Shown in pieces: positions 21,701 through 29,091 of a stretch of DNA of 64,000 bases. Position 1 is the first letter of the stretch. Every line of letters begins with the position of its first letter. The DNA is taken from contig CAVVYA010000002.1 in NCBI GenBank assembly GCA_963752345.1, forward strand, positions 682,001 to 746,000. The letters run 5' to 3'. This DNA is from CAVVYA01 sp963752345 (GTDB lineage: Bacteria > Pseudomonadota > Alphaproteobacteria > SMXQ01). The notes beneath the pieces are model-generated. The model did not search any database and was not told the DNA's origin. It saw only the letters and a program-made list of their open reading frames with translations. A program made the position numbers and the translations under genes.

Positions 21701-22222
21701 ATCGACCATGCCCGAGGCGATGGCGCTGCGCGGCATGCCGGGGAAGGTCGCGGTTGCCGGTTCTTGCGCGATGACGAGAGCGCCGTGCGCTTTGGCGTTG
21801 CGGATGCCCGCCGTGCCATTGGTGCCTGTGCCGGACATCACGATGCAGATGCCGCACTCGCGGAGTTCTTCGGCGACCGATTCGAAAAGATTATCCACGG
21901 GACGCTGGGGGTGAACGCTGTCGTCGCGCGGCTCGATGATCAAGGCGCCACCGCGGACGACCATGTCGAATGCGGGCGGCGCGACATAGACCGTGTCCGG
22001 TTCTATGTTCAGGCCCGTCTTGGCGAATTTGACCGCGACACGGGCTTCGGCGGCCAGGACCTCCACGAGCTTGGAATCCGAAGTCGCCTTCGTATGCAGC
22101 AGCACGAGAAAGGCCATGCCGCTCTTCTCGGGCACAGCCCCCAGGAAAGCGACAAGCGCTTCAATGCCTCCAGCGGAGGCGCCAATCGCAACGACTGGAA
22201 AGTTTGCTTGTGGGATTGCCAT
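18725..22222 (-). CDS. CheB-CheR-PAS-HWE histidine kinase fusion protein
   Basis: This is a cytoplasmic fusion of 1165 residues. Domain order is: CheB methylesterase (about 5-190, GASAGGIEALVAFL with the nucleophilic Ser); CheR methyltransferase (about 205-470, SAM motif VWVPACATGEEAYTIA and NLLIYL); a linker; a long coiled coil (about 637-727); two PAS regions; and an HWE-type kinase (phospho-His in LQHRVKNIL near 968, FHELTTNAAKHGAL, LEWIEHGGP). In the CheB part the usual catalytic GxDG reads GTNG, so methylesterase activity is doubtful. ATG 22222 (MAIPQANFPVVAIG) fits the fold better than the longer start. No chemoreceptor or flagellar gene is nearby, so a chemotaxis role is not implied. 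Confidence 0.93.
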   Translation of the reverse strand: MAIPQANFPVVAIGASAGGIEALVAFLGAVPEKSGMAFLVLLHTKATSDSKLVEVLAAEARVAVKFAKTGLNIEPDTVYVAPPAFDMVVRGGALIIEPRDDSVHPQRPVDNLFESVAEELRECGICIVMSGTGTNGTAGIRNAKAHGALVIAQEPATATFPGMPRSAIASGMVDVVLAPADMPQALLDYIQHPYLKFEQIANVGEGPSDSELTPVLALLKTRANHDFRGYKKKTLMRRVFRRMGLRHVDRIEDYVQILRGEPEEVRALRGDLLISVTGFFRDAPGWDELADRVVRPLVQRRDSDTPIRVWVPACATGEEAYTIAMLIFECCQEAQTHLDIKIFATDADVNALSKARSGAYPASAVAGLSPERLQRFFDQHDDTYRIKKFLRDIVIFAPQDLVADPPFSRLDLVTCRNLLIYLEAPLQKRVIALLHFALREGGYLFLGNAETVSGNDTLFRTVSKKWRIFRRVGPTRHDLLSFPVSGVSPRRLDVERQEETVPVRLRQKALDQAQRLLVDEFAPPSVLIDEHARILYFHGDTEPYLKQPVGEPSSDLLVLVREGLRTKLRAGIHEVLQSGRRSRVVARVRRQTGYIPVEVSILPAEPDPERAPRMLVSFSDLPGRISPANQNAGEPVPEILITERDLEEELRSVREELRSTIEQLESANEEMKASNEEITSMNEELQSTNEELETSKEELQSLNEELNTVNSQLQTKVEELEDRTNNLNNLLNSSDIATLFLDTRFAIRWFSPAMRGLFDILPTDVGRPVSHFAQKFDDGAFLMEAERVLRTLIPHQTEVRSDESRWYMRQIMPYRTEDNRIDGVVVTFIDITERKTWEEEIRQSRDFAERIIDTLQESLVVLEPDLTVRSANRSFYETFKLQRPEVEGHRLFDLGRGEWDIPELRGVLSTDLPLESLMHRIAVEQQFRDLGKRCLSINVRSLEAGRLILLVVDDVTEQRDNERRQEILLAELQHRVKNILASIQAIARMTHQRATSLEEFWGSFQGRLMALAGTQELLTRAKLEKVSIAELVERELAAQGARSQNYRVHGPEVPLTAKAAQNLALAFHELTTNAAKHGALAQPGGQVEVSWQLNDGHIHLEWIEHGGPAVTKPKRRGFGLELIEKAIPYQLRGKTRMDFTPDGLHFRLDFAARGNLQLFETKEPE

Positions 22223-22421
22223 GACGCCTCGAAGGGGTGTGACCAGGGGACATAGCGAACGCACGACGAATTGCCGTTGGCAATTCGAAGAATTTGCCCA
22301 CTGGAGCCATCAGTTTACACGTCCCTCCCCCCGGTAACACAAGACATTCGCTCCGCTCTCAGGAACGAATGCAGCGCGCTGGCTGTTTATCCAAACAAGT
22401 AGCCAAAACAGGAAAAGTCTG

Positions 22422-23456
22422 ATGAACCGCGATGTCGTTGCGATTGGCGCCTCGGCGGGAGGCATCGAGGCTCTCAAGCGATTGGCGGCCGATCTGCCGG
22501 CGGACCTGCCCGCCGCGATCCTCGTCGTCCTCCATATGGCACCCAATAACGGCGACTTCTACCTGCCGCAGATTCTGCAGCGGTGCGGGCCGCTCGAAGT
22601 CGTGGCCGCGGAGGATGGGCTCGAGATCAAGCATGGCCGGATGATTCTCGCCCGGCCCGGCTTCCATCTGCTCGTGCGCGATGGCCATGTGCATCTCGGC
22701 ACCGGGCCGCGCGAGAATCGCAGCAAGCCGGCGGTCGACCCGCTCTTCCGTTCGGTCGCGGCGGCTTATCGCGGCCGGGCGATCGGCGTCGTTCTCAGCG
22801 GCTGGCTCAACGACGGCACGTCGGGTTTGTACGCCATCAAACGCTGCGGCGGCGTGGCGGTGGCGCAAGACCCGGCGGACGCGTTGGCGCCCGAGATGCC
22901 GCGCAGCGCGATCATCCATGCCGGCGTCGATCACACGGCGCCGATCGATGCCATGGCCGGGCTGCTGGGCCGGCTGACCGGCGAGGCCGCCGGGCCGGAT
23001 ATGCCGGTGCCGCCCGAGGTCAAGGTGGAAGCCGACATCGCCTTCCATGGCGGGCAGTCGATCGATCAGACCGCCGCCCTTGGCGACAGGTCCGTTCTGG
23101 CGTGCGCTGAATGCGGCGGTGGGCTGACCGAGATTTACGAAGGCGAAACCGTGCGCTTCCGCTGCCATACCGGTCACGCCTTCACGGCCGACAGCCTGCT
23201 TGCCGAGCAAGGAGAAGCCGTCGAACGGGCCTTGTTGTCCGCGCTCAAGACGCTGGAGGAACGGGCTGCCATGTGGGCGCGAATGGCCGACAGGAACGAA
23301 GGCAGCGGCAATCGCCGGTCCGCCCTACGCATGAAGGAGAAGGCCAATATTTCAAGGACGGAAGCCGAACTGATCAGGACGCTTTTGGAAAGCCGGCGGG
23401 AGCACGCGGGCGTCGACGATATTGGCCAGGCGCGCTCGGGCCATCAGGCGGTCTGA
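22422..23456 (+). CDS. CheB-type methylesterase-like protein with C-terminal Cys/His motif
   Basis: The product has 344 residues. It begins MNRDVVAIGASAGGIEAL with the catalytic Ser; the His is in LVVLHMAP and the Asp in SGWLNDGTSGL. There is no receiver domain. The C-terminal third has CAECGG (about 228) and FRCHTGHAF (about 248), a probable metal-binding knuckle, then a helical tail. It is divergent from the large fusion kinase and convergent with the next receiver gene, overlapping it by 13 bp. A GGAAC-N18-GTT pair upstream could be a weak EcfG promoter. Confidence 0.9.
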   Translation: MNRDVVAIGASAGGIEALKRLAADLPADLPAAILVVLHMAPNNGDFYLPQILQRCGPLEVVAAEDGLEIKHGRMILARPGFHLLVRDGHVHLGTGPRENRSKPAVDPLFRSVAAAYRGRAIGVVLSGWLNDGTSGLYAIKRCGGVAVAQDPADALAPEMPRSAIIHAGVDHTAPIDAMAGLLGRLTGEAAGPDMPVPPEVKVEADIAFHGGQSIDQTAALGDRSVLACAECGGGLTEIYEGETVRFRCHTGHAFTADSLLAEQGEAVERALLSALKTLEERAAMWARMADRNEGSGNRRSALRMKEKANISRTEAELIRTLLESRREHAGVDDIGQARSGHQAV

Positions 23457-23848
23457 CCGGAGCTGGCGAACACCTCCAAGGCGGCGCGCTGCAATTGGTA
23501 TTCCCCGATCGGCTTCATCAGCCGCGGCACCGATTTGAAGCTCTCCTCGATGGTCTCCGGGTCGGAACTGCTGACAAACAGGAATGGCACGTGGTGGCGC
23601 GCGAGCACGCGCGCCACCGGATAGACCGCGGTGCCGCAGATATCGATATCCAGCACGGCGCCGTCGGGAAGATCGTTTTCCAGCGCGGCCAGGGCTTCGC
23701 GCACGCTGGGCATGGGACCAAGCACCTTGCAGCCGATCTCCGTCAGCCAATAGCCCTCGTCATCGGCTAGGAAGCGATCGTCCTCGACGATGAGGACGCG
23801 AAATCCCTGAAGGTCACCTCGAGCGCCGCGCGCATTCAGCTCAGACAT
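23444..23848 (-). CDS. Single-domain response regulator (receiver only), second copy
   Basis: The receiver protein has about 134 residues and begins MSELNARGARGDLQGF. RVLIVEDDRFLADD supplies the acidic pocket, AVLDIDICG the acceptor Asp, LFVSSSDPE and VPRLMKPIGE the Ser and Lys. It is a paralogue of the receiver at 18276-18680; each sits beside a CheB-containing gene, so the island is roughly symmetrical. The start 23848 was chosen because longer in-frame starts add non-conserved sequence. Confidence 0.88.
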   Translation of the reverse strand: MSELNARGARGDLQGFRVLIVEDDRFLADDEGYWLTEIGCKVLGPMPSVREALAALENDLPDGAVLDIDICGTAVYPVARVLARHHVPFLFVSSSDPETIEESFKSVPRLMKPIGEYQLQRAALEVFASSGQTA

Positions 23849-24363
23849 CGCCCATACTCCTAGAATGCGCGCCTCGGCCGAGGCTCGCTCGGTTACTGCG
23901 CCGGCGTTTCGATCCGCCACCGGTAAAAGTTCCATTATCGGGGGATTAGCCAAGCACGGCAGTATTCTGGTAACCCAGCGGATACCGGGTTTGATCCCTG
24001 TCAATTTTGTGCACCACGCACCTGCCGCATGGACTTAACCGAAGTCCTACTCCGTCGCCGGGCGTCCCCACCGCCCTTAGAGTGGCCGGCCTTCAGCTGA
24101 GCTCACCCACGATCTTGCGGTACGGTGCTCATCGACGCTTGATCGTCGTTTGTCCGCACCGCCGGTGGCGGCCATGGACAAAACGAATGTTGATCATCAT
24201 CTCTTCGTTCCGCGCGGTGGCGTGGCGCAGGTGAGACGTAGCGACGCTCACGCCCCCGGCGACGTCTGCTCGCTATCCTCGCATCGGAGATGACGATTCG
24301 CGTGGAAGGATTCTTTTTCACGTCCGCCACGCCAAACTGAAATCGTCAGGCGGAGTTTACCCG
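23849..24363. other. Long intergenic region without recognisable gene
   Basis: This 515-bp stretch has no conserved open frame on either strand. A tRNA-like string around 23937-24001 does not fold as a tRNA. I see no terminator between the convergent ends upstream. It must contain the promoter of the minus-strand receiver gene. Confidence 0.5.
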
Positions 24364-24388
24364 GGAACATGCCGCGCAGCCGCAGGTT
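24364..24388 (+). promoter_or_regulatory. EcfG-type general stress promoter
   Basis: GGAAC (24364-24368) and GTT (24386-24388) are separated by 17 bases, matching the alphaproteobacterial EcfG consensus GGAAC-N16-cGTT apart from the base before GTT. It lies 55 bp upstream of a KGG-motif stress protein, a class often under EcfG control. Confidence 0.6.
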
Positions 24389-24399
24389 GACCTCGCGTC

Positions 24400-24433
24400 T
24401 GTTTCTTCAAGCGTAATGTTTCTTCAAGCGTAA
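24400..24433 (+). repeat. Perfect tandem 17-bp duplication in a 5' leader
   Basis: The unit TGTTTCTTCAAGCGTAA occurs twice head to tail (24400-24416 and 24417-24433), immediately before the ribosome site AGAGG of the KGG protein gene. Confidence 0.9.
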
Positions 24434-24443
24434 GAGGTGCACA

Positions 24444-24755
24444 ATGGCTCAGGATAATTCGAAGGACACTTCCAACCGTGGCTTCGCTTCCATGGACGAG
24501 GAAAAGCGGCGTGAAATTGCCCGCAAGGGTGGCGAGAGCGTGCCCGATGAGAAGCGTAGTTTTTCGCAGGATCGTGAGCTTGCTTCGGAAGCCGGCCGCA
24601 AGGGCGGCGAGCAAAGCGGCGGCAATTTCGCCAACGATCCCGAACGCGCCGCGGAAGCGGGCCGGAAAGGCGGTCAGCAAAGCGGCGGCAACTTCGCGAA
24701 CGATCGCGAGCGCGCTGCGGAAGCCGGCAGCAAGGGGGGACAGAGTCGCGGGTAA
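24444..24755 (+). CDS. KGG-motif stress-induced small protein (YciG/con-10 type)
   Basis: The product is a hydrophilic, probably unfolded protein of 103 residues. The KGG motif recurs: REIARKGGE, EAGRKGGEQSGGNF, EAGRKGGQQSGGNF and EAGSKGGQSRG, with spacer repeats ANDPERAAEAG/ANDRERAAEAG. This is the 'stress-induced bacterial acidophilic repeat' family (PF10685); members accumulate under general stress. The upstream EcfG-like promoter supports the same regulation here. Confidence 0.9.
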   Translation: MAQDNSKDTSNRGFASMDEEKRREIARKGGESVPDEKRSFSQDRELASEAGRKGGEQSGGNFANDPERAAEAGRKGGQQSGGNFANDRERAAEAGSKGGQSRG

Positions 24756-24799
24756 AAATCGACGCGCGCGATCAGCCTTCAGTTGCGATCGTCTGGTAG

Positions 24800-24832
24800 C
24801 GGGAAGACCGCGCCGAAAGTGCGGTCTTCCCG
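24800..24832. terminator. Strong hairpin after the KGG gene
   Basis: There is a perfect 12-bp stem CGGGAAGACCGC/GCGGTCTTCCCG with a 9-base loop, 45 bp after the stop. No T-run follows in either direction, so terminator function is likely but not certain. Confidence 0.55.
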
Positions 24833-25033
24833 CGAACGGTGCGATAATTCGAAGATCGCTTTACGCGAGCTGATGGCGGCAACGGTCTGCCGTATGGCAT
24901 CCGCGCCATCGCACAGCGTCGGAAGTCCCGCCAGTGCGATACGTCAAACAAAAGAGGCGGCTGTGACTGCCAGACGTGGCCTGGCCGTCATCGCCGCCTC
25001 TCTTGTTCGAGACTTCTAGTGGTTTGCGCGCCG

Positions 25034-26266
25034 TTACGCGGCCTTGCCCTTGTCTTTGGCCTTCGGTTCGTAAAGTTCCGGCTCCATGCGCGAGCGGGCG
25101 CCGTTCTTGGCGAGCAGCTCTTCGTATTCCTTGCGCAGATACGGATCTTCCTCGTCATAGGGGATCGCGGTGCCGCCGTCGCGGATGTCGATCGCGCCAT
25201 AGTCGATCGCCTTCTCGCCCGGCACGCCGCGGTCGAGGTTGCGGCCCGGCTGGTACGGACCGAACCAGGCGGTGAGGCGCAGCGGCTCGGCCGAGACGCC
25301 GAAGTGCTGGTGGAACCAGTCGCCTGACATGGGCGCGGCGCTGACCATGCCGACCGGCTCGTAATCGACGCGCTTGACCGCGTCGGCCTTGCCGTCCTTC
25401 CACGGATGCGGGCCGTTCTTGGCCGGCCAGGTGTAGGTGTAGCCCTTGCCCTTGAGGCAGATCAGGATGGCGGCCGGGGCATGGGCATGGGCCTTGGAGT
25501 AGCGGCCGGTCTCATGCTGGGCGATCCACAGATAGAACTGGTTGTTGGTCATGTGCGGCTCGATGCGGCGATAGCCGGGCGAGCGCCGGTTGTCCAACGG
25601 CAGTTCGCAATTGACCACGTCGGGCAGGATGTTGGTGGTCTTCGCCGCGAGGCCGCGCACGTCGTCGGGCGTGATCTCGTCCTTCGGCTTGTAGAAGTCG
25701 GCGGCGTGGCTGAAGCGGTCCTTGAATTCGAACGGGCAGTTGAAGACGAATTCCGGGTTGTTGAACAGGTTCATCACGTTCGGCGCCGTGGTGCCGCACA
25801 GCATGAGAGCCGGCGACGAGGTGGCGTTGACGATCCGATGCATGGCGTTGACCGGGATCGAGAACATCGAGCCCTGCTGCCATTCGAAGACGTGCTTCTT
25901 GTCTTCCTGGCCGTCGAGCCACACCTCGGTGGTGCCGCGGCCTTCGATGACGAGCACGATCTTCTCGTAGAGGTGCTTTTCCGCATGGAGCGCGCCGGCG
26001 CCCGGCACTTCGATCACATAGGCGCCCCACAGGCCTTCGGTGCCGTAGAGCTGGATGAAGCTGCCCTTGCCGCCCATGCGCTTCCACGGCTTGAGCGGCA
26101 GGTTCTGCACCTTGCTGATGCCGACGTCGCGGAAGACCGGGATCTCCTGCTCTTCCATGAACCGGTCATAGGGCATCGGCGGCCGCTTGAACGTGCCGAA
26201 TCCGGCCTTCTTCTCGTTGCCGGATATTTCGTGCCAATGGTTGTCGTCGGACTTGTCATGCGGCAT
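25034..26266 (-). CDS. Double-cupin protein, putative metal-dependent dioxygenase-like (copy A)
   Basis: This 410-residue bicupin has no signal peptide. Cupin 1 has GALHAEKHLYEKIVLVIEGRG and IPVNAMHRIVN, cupin 2 has RYSKAHAHAPAAILICLKGKG and WFHQHFG, so both can bind metal. The overall plan resembles gentisate/hydroxynaphthoate dioxygenase-like bicupins but is longer. It is a close paralogue of the gene at 26595-27839, over half identical by eye. Together with the Bug binding protein downstream of the pair's start, it suggests uptake and oxidation of an organic acid; the substrate is unknown. Confidence 0.85.
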   Translation of the reverse strand: MPHDKSDDNHWHEISGNEKKAGFGTFKRPPMPYDRFMEEQEIPVFRDVGISKVQNLPLKPWKRMGGKGSFIQLYGTEGLWGAYVIEVPGAGALHAEKHLYEKIVLVIEGRGTTEVWLDGQEDKKHVFEWQQGSMFSIPVNAMHRIVNATSSPALMLCGTTAPNVMNLFNNPEFVFNCPFEFKDRFSHAADFYKPKDEITPDDVRGLAAKTTNILPDVVNCELPLDNRRSPGYRRIEPHMTNNQFYLWIAQHETGRYSKAHAHAPAAILICLKGKGYTYTWPAKNGPHPWKDGKADAVKRVDYEPVGMVSAAPMSGDWFHQHFGVSAEPLRLTAWFGPYQPGRNLDRGVPGEKAIDYGAIDIRDGGTAIPYDEEDPYLRKEYEELLAKNGARSRMEPELYEPKAKDKGKAA

Positions 26267-26441
26267 CAGGCGAACTCCTGCTCTTCTAACGGGAGGCTTA
26301 GGGATTGGGCTGGCCGGGATTATGGCAGACCCCGCCAGCTTTGTGAATAAATTGCCCGATCTGCGAAATCACGCGAAAACGGGTGTTCTCAGCGGCTTAA
26401 GCGCGGGATCGGGGGCTGCGGAGGCGTCCTCCACAGGCTTG

Positions 26442-26549
26442 TCCCTCCCCCCTTGCGGGGGAGGTTAGGTGGGGGGTGCGTCGAGCGGCACATCGCTCGG
26501 CGGATGGCTGACCCCCACCCCGGCCCTCCCCCATCGAGGGGGAGGGAGA
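26442..26549. repeat. GC-rich palindromic intergenic repeat between the cupin genes
   Basis: The motif CCTCCCCCCTTGCGGGGGAGG, followed by TTAGGTGGGGGG, is mirrored about 60 bp later by ACCCCCACCCCGGCCCTCCC and CATCGAGGGGGAGGG. The element can form one large or two small hairpins. Such elements are widespread between alphaproteobacterial genes. It may also attenuate transcription between the two cupin genes. Confidence 0.75.
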
Positions 26550-26594
26550 CTGACGACGTGAGAGAGTGGGTCCGCTCCGACTTAGAACGCCGCG

Positions 26595-27839
26595 TCAGAA
26601 TGCCGCGGCGCCCCATTTCTTGGCGATCTCGTTGCCCGGCTCGTACATCTCCGGATCCATGCGCGACTTGGCGCCATTCTTGGCCAGCGTCGCCTCGAAC
26701 TCCCGGCGGATATAGGGATCCTCCTCGTCGTAGGGAATCGCCGAGCCGCCGTCGCGGATGTCGATGGCGCCCATGTCGAGGCGCTTTTCGCCCGGCACCG
26801 AGGGCTTGCGGCCGCGCGCGTTGTTGGGGCCCATCCAGGCCGACAGGCGCAAGGGCTCAGCCGAGACGCCGAAATGCTGGTGGAACCAGTCGCCGGCCAT
26901 CGGCGCCGCGCTGACCATGCCGACCGGCTCGTAATCGATGCGCTTGACCTGGTCCTGCTTGCCGGCTTCCCATGGGCGCGAGCCGATGTCCTTCGGCCAG
27001 GTGTAGCTGTAGCCCTTGCCCTTGAGGCAGACCAGGATGGCGGCCGAGCCGTGGAAATGCGCCTTGGAGTAGCGCCCGGTCTCGTGCTGGCCGATCCACA
27101 GGTAGAAGCGATTGCCGCCCATGTGCGGCTCGATGCGGCGGTAGCCGGGCGAGCGGCGGTTGTCGAGCGGCAGCTCGCAATTGACGATGTCGGGAAGCAG
27201 GTTGGTTTTCTTCATGGCGAGCCCGCGCACCGGATCGGGCGACAGATCGTCCTTCGGCTTGAAGTAGTCGGCGCTGCCGTCGTAGCGGTCCTTGAATTTG
27301 TACGGGCAGTTGAAGATGAAGTTGGTGTCGTCGTGCAGGTTCATCACGTTGGGCGCCGAGGTGCCGACCAGGAACATGGCGGGTGACGACGAGGCGTTGA
27401 CGATACGGTGCATCGCGTTGACCGGAATCGTGAACAGCGAGCCCTTCTGCCATTCGAAAGTCTGCTTGGTGGTCTTCTCCTCGCCGTCCCACCAGACCTC
27501 GGTGGTGCCGCGCCCGTCGATCACATACATGATCTTCTCGTAGAGATGCTTCTCGACGTTGAGCGCGCCGCTGCCCGGCATCTCGACCACATAGGCGCCC
27601 CACAGGCCTTCGGTGCCGTAGAGCTGGATGAAGGTGCCGCGCCCGCCGAGCCGCTTCCACGGCTTCATCGGCAGATCCTGCACCTTGCTCACGCCGATGC
27701 CGCGGAAGATCGGGATCTCCTGCTCTTCCATGAAGCGGTCGTAGGGCATGGCCGGCTGCTTGAAGGTGCCGAGCCCGGCCTTCTTGGTGGTGCTGGTGAT
27801 CTCATGCCAATGGTTCTTGTCGTTCTCGTCGTGCGGCAT
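26595..27839 (-). CDS. Double-cupin protein (copy B)
   Basis: This 414-residue paralogue of the neighbouring cupin has the same domain plan: GALNVEKHLYEKIMYVIDGRG and IPVNAMHRIVN in cupin 1, RYSKAHFHGSAAILVCLKGKG and WFHQHFG in cupin 2. The first His of cupin 1 in copy A (GALHAEKH) is Asn here, so the two may differ in metal site or substrate. It lies 33 bp downstream of a Bug/TctC-type binding protein's stop... the three genes point the same way, with this cupin read before copy A. An operon is likely, interrupted by the palindromic repeat. Confidence 0.85.
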   Translation of the reverse strand: MPHDENDKNHWHEITSTTKKAGLGTFKQPAMPYDRFMEEQEIPIFRGIGVSKVQDLPMKPWKRLGGRGTFIQLYGTEGLWGAYVVEMPGSGALNVEKHLYEKIMYVIDGRGTTEVWWDGEEKTTKQTFEWQKGSLFTIPVNAMHRIVNASSSPAMFLVGTSAPNVMNLHDDTNFIFNCPYKFKDRYDGSADYFKPKDDLSPDPVRGLAMKKTNLLPDIVNCELPLDNRRSPGYRRIEPHMGGNRFYLWIGQHETGRYSKAHFHGSAAILVCLKGKGYSYTWPKDIGSRPWEAGKQDQVKRIDYEPVGMVSAAPMAGDWFHQHFGVSAEPLRLSAWMGPNNARGRKPSVPGEKRLDMGAIDIRDGGSAIPYDEEDPYIRREFEATLAKNGAKSRMDPEMYEPGNEIAKKWGAAAF

Positions 27840-27872
27840 GGCGGGACTCCTCTGCTGACTGAAACTGTGGCG

Positions 27873-28952
27873 CTACTCGGAGGCGCCGCCTTCCGGCTGG
27901 GTCTTCGCGGCAATGGCGAGATAGCGCGCGATGACGTCCGGCGAGATGGTGCTCATGCGCTCGAGCATGTCGCGGATCTCGCTGCCGTCGATCGGGCTGA
28001 CATCCATCTTCTGCTTCCTGGCGTCGGCAAGATACTCCTTGTCCTTGTGGGCCGCCATGAAGGCTTTCATGAGAGTGGCGGCCCGGTCGGCGGGAACTCC
28101 GGGGGGCGCCGCATAGGGCCGCGCGAGAAAGAACGGCATCTCCAGGAGCTCGATGAGCGCCGCGTTCTCCGGCCCGGTGGCGAGTTCGCGCGCGGTCGGA
28201 ATGGTCGCGACCAGCGCATGGCGGGTGCGCCGGCCGAACTGCAGCAGCGGCCGCATGAAGCCGCTTTTGCCGAGCCACTCCGGCTGGGTCGCCTGAATCG
28301 ACGACAGGCCGATCATGCGGCCGTCCACCTCGTGCCGCTCGACCGCGAGCGACATCGACGCGCCGTCCGGATAGCCGTGAATGACCTTGAGCTTGAGACC
28401 GAGCACTTCGAGCAGTTGCACCGGCACGTCGTAGGAGGTCGATCCCGCATTGGTCGCCGCGATCACCATCGGCTTGGCGTTTGCGCCGCGCAGGTCGTCG
28501 ACCGTCTTGATCGGCACGTCGGAGCGCACCAGCAGAAGATAGGCATCGTCCTGATAGCTCGACGAACTGCCGATCCAGGTGAACTTCTCCGGCTTGAACT
28601 TGATCGCCTTGTTGCGGGGATCGATCAGGCCGCTCAGCGGCAGACCGCGCGCGAAGGTGCCGAACGCGGTGCCGTCCTTCGGCGCCACGTTGAAGATGTG
28701 GTTGGCCGCCGCCGTGCTGCCGGCGCCCGGCATGTTCTGCGGTATCACGGTCGGGTTGCCGGGGATATGCTTGCCGATGTGCTTGGTCAGCAGGCGGGCA
28801 TAGGAATCGTAGCCGCCGCCGGTTCCGTAGCCGATGATCACCCGGATTGTCTTGCCCTTGTAGAACGGCTGCTGGGCCTCCGCCGGCGCCACGAACGCAA
28901 CGACGGTGGATGCCGTGAAAGCAGCCAGCAGGCAAAGCGGCAGAGCACGCAT
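27873..28952 (-). CDS. Bug/TctC-family tripartite tricarboxylate transporter binding protein
   Basis: This is a periplasmic solute receptor of 359 residues. The signal peptide MRALPLCLLAAFTASTVVAF ends near AEAQQ. The family pattern FYKGKTIRVIIGYGTGGGYD, IPQNMPGAGSTAAANHIF and GTFARGLPLS is present, and the C-terminal region is complete. No TctA/TctB membrane partner lies in the window, so it is an orphan receptor. It is the first gene of a same-strand unit with the two cupins, which points to an organic acid ligand. Confidence 0.9.
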   Translation of the reverse strand: MRALPLCLLAAFTASTVVAFVAPAEAQQPFYKGKTIRVIIGYGTGGGYDSYARLLTKHIGKHIPGNPTVIPQNMPGAGSTAAANHIFNVAPKDGTAFGTFARGLPLSGLIDPRNKAIKFKPEKFTWIGSSSSYQDDAYLLLVRSDVPIKTVDDLRGANAKPMVIAATNAGSTSYDVPVQLLEVLGLKLKVIHGYPDGASMSLAVERHEVDGRMIGLSSIQATQPEWLGKSGFMRPLLQFGRRTRHALVATIPTARELATGPENAALIELLEMPFFLARPYAAPPGVPADRAATLMKAFMAAHKDKEYLADARKQKMDVSPIDGSEIRDMLERMSTISPDVIARYLAIAAKTQPEGGASE

Positions 28953-29091
28953 GACGACACCCCCCCATGGATTGGCGCCATTTTCGGCGTCCAATGTTTT
29001 GCTTTTCGTTACGATAGCAAACGCCTTCGCGCCGCTCAAAGCGCAATCGGCAGGGCGGCGGGGGATGCGGGGGTCCGTAGTCTCCGAAGGG

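Noticed and set aside
23937..24001. tRNA-like string with AGCCAAGC, an ATTCTGG anticodon-like loop and GGGTTTGATCCC, reminiscent of tRNA-Gln(CUG).
   Set aside because: The D arm is too short, the acceptor and anticodon stems do not pair, and the spacing is wrong. At most it is a remnant; chance similarity cannot be excluded.
24783..25019. 78-codon open frame after the KGG gene.
   Set aside because: It runs through the strong hairpin at 24800-24832 and has no ribosome site or recognisable sequence.
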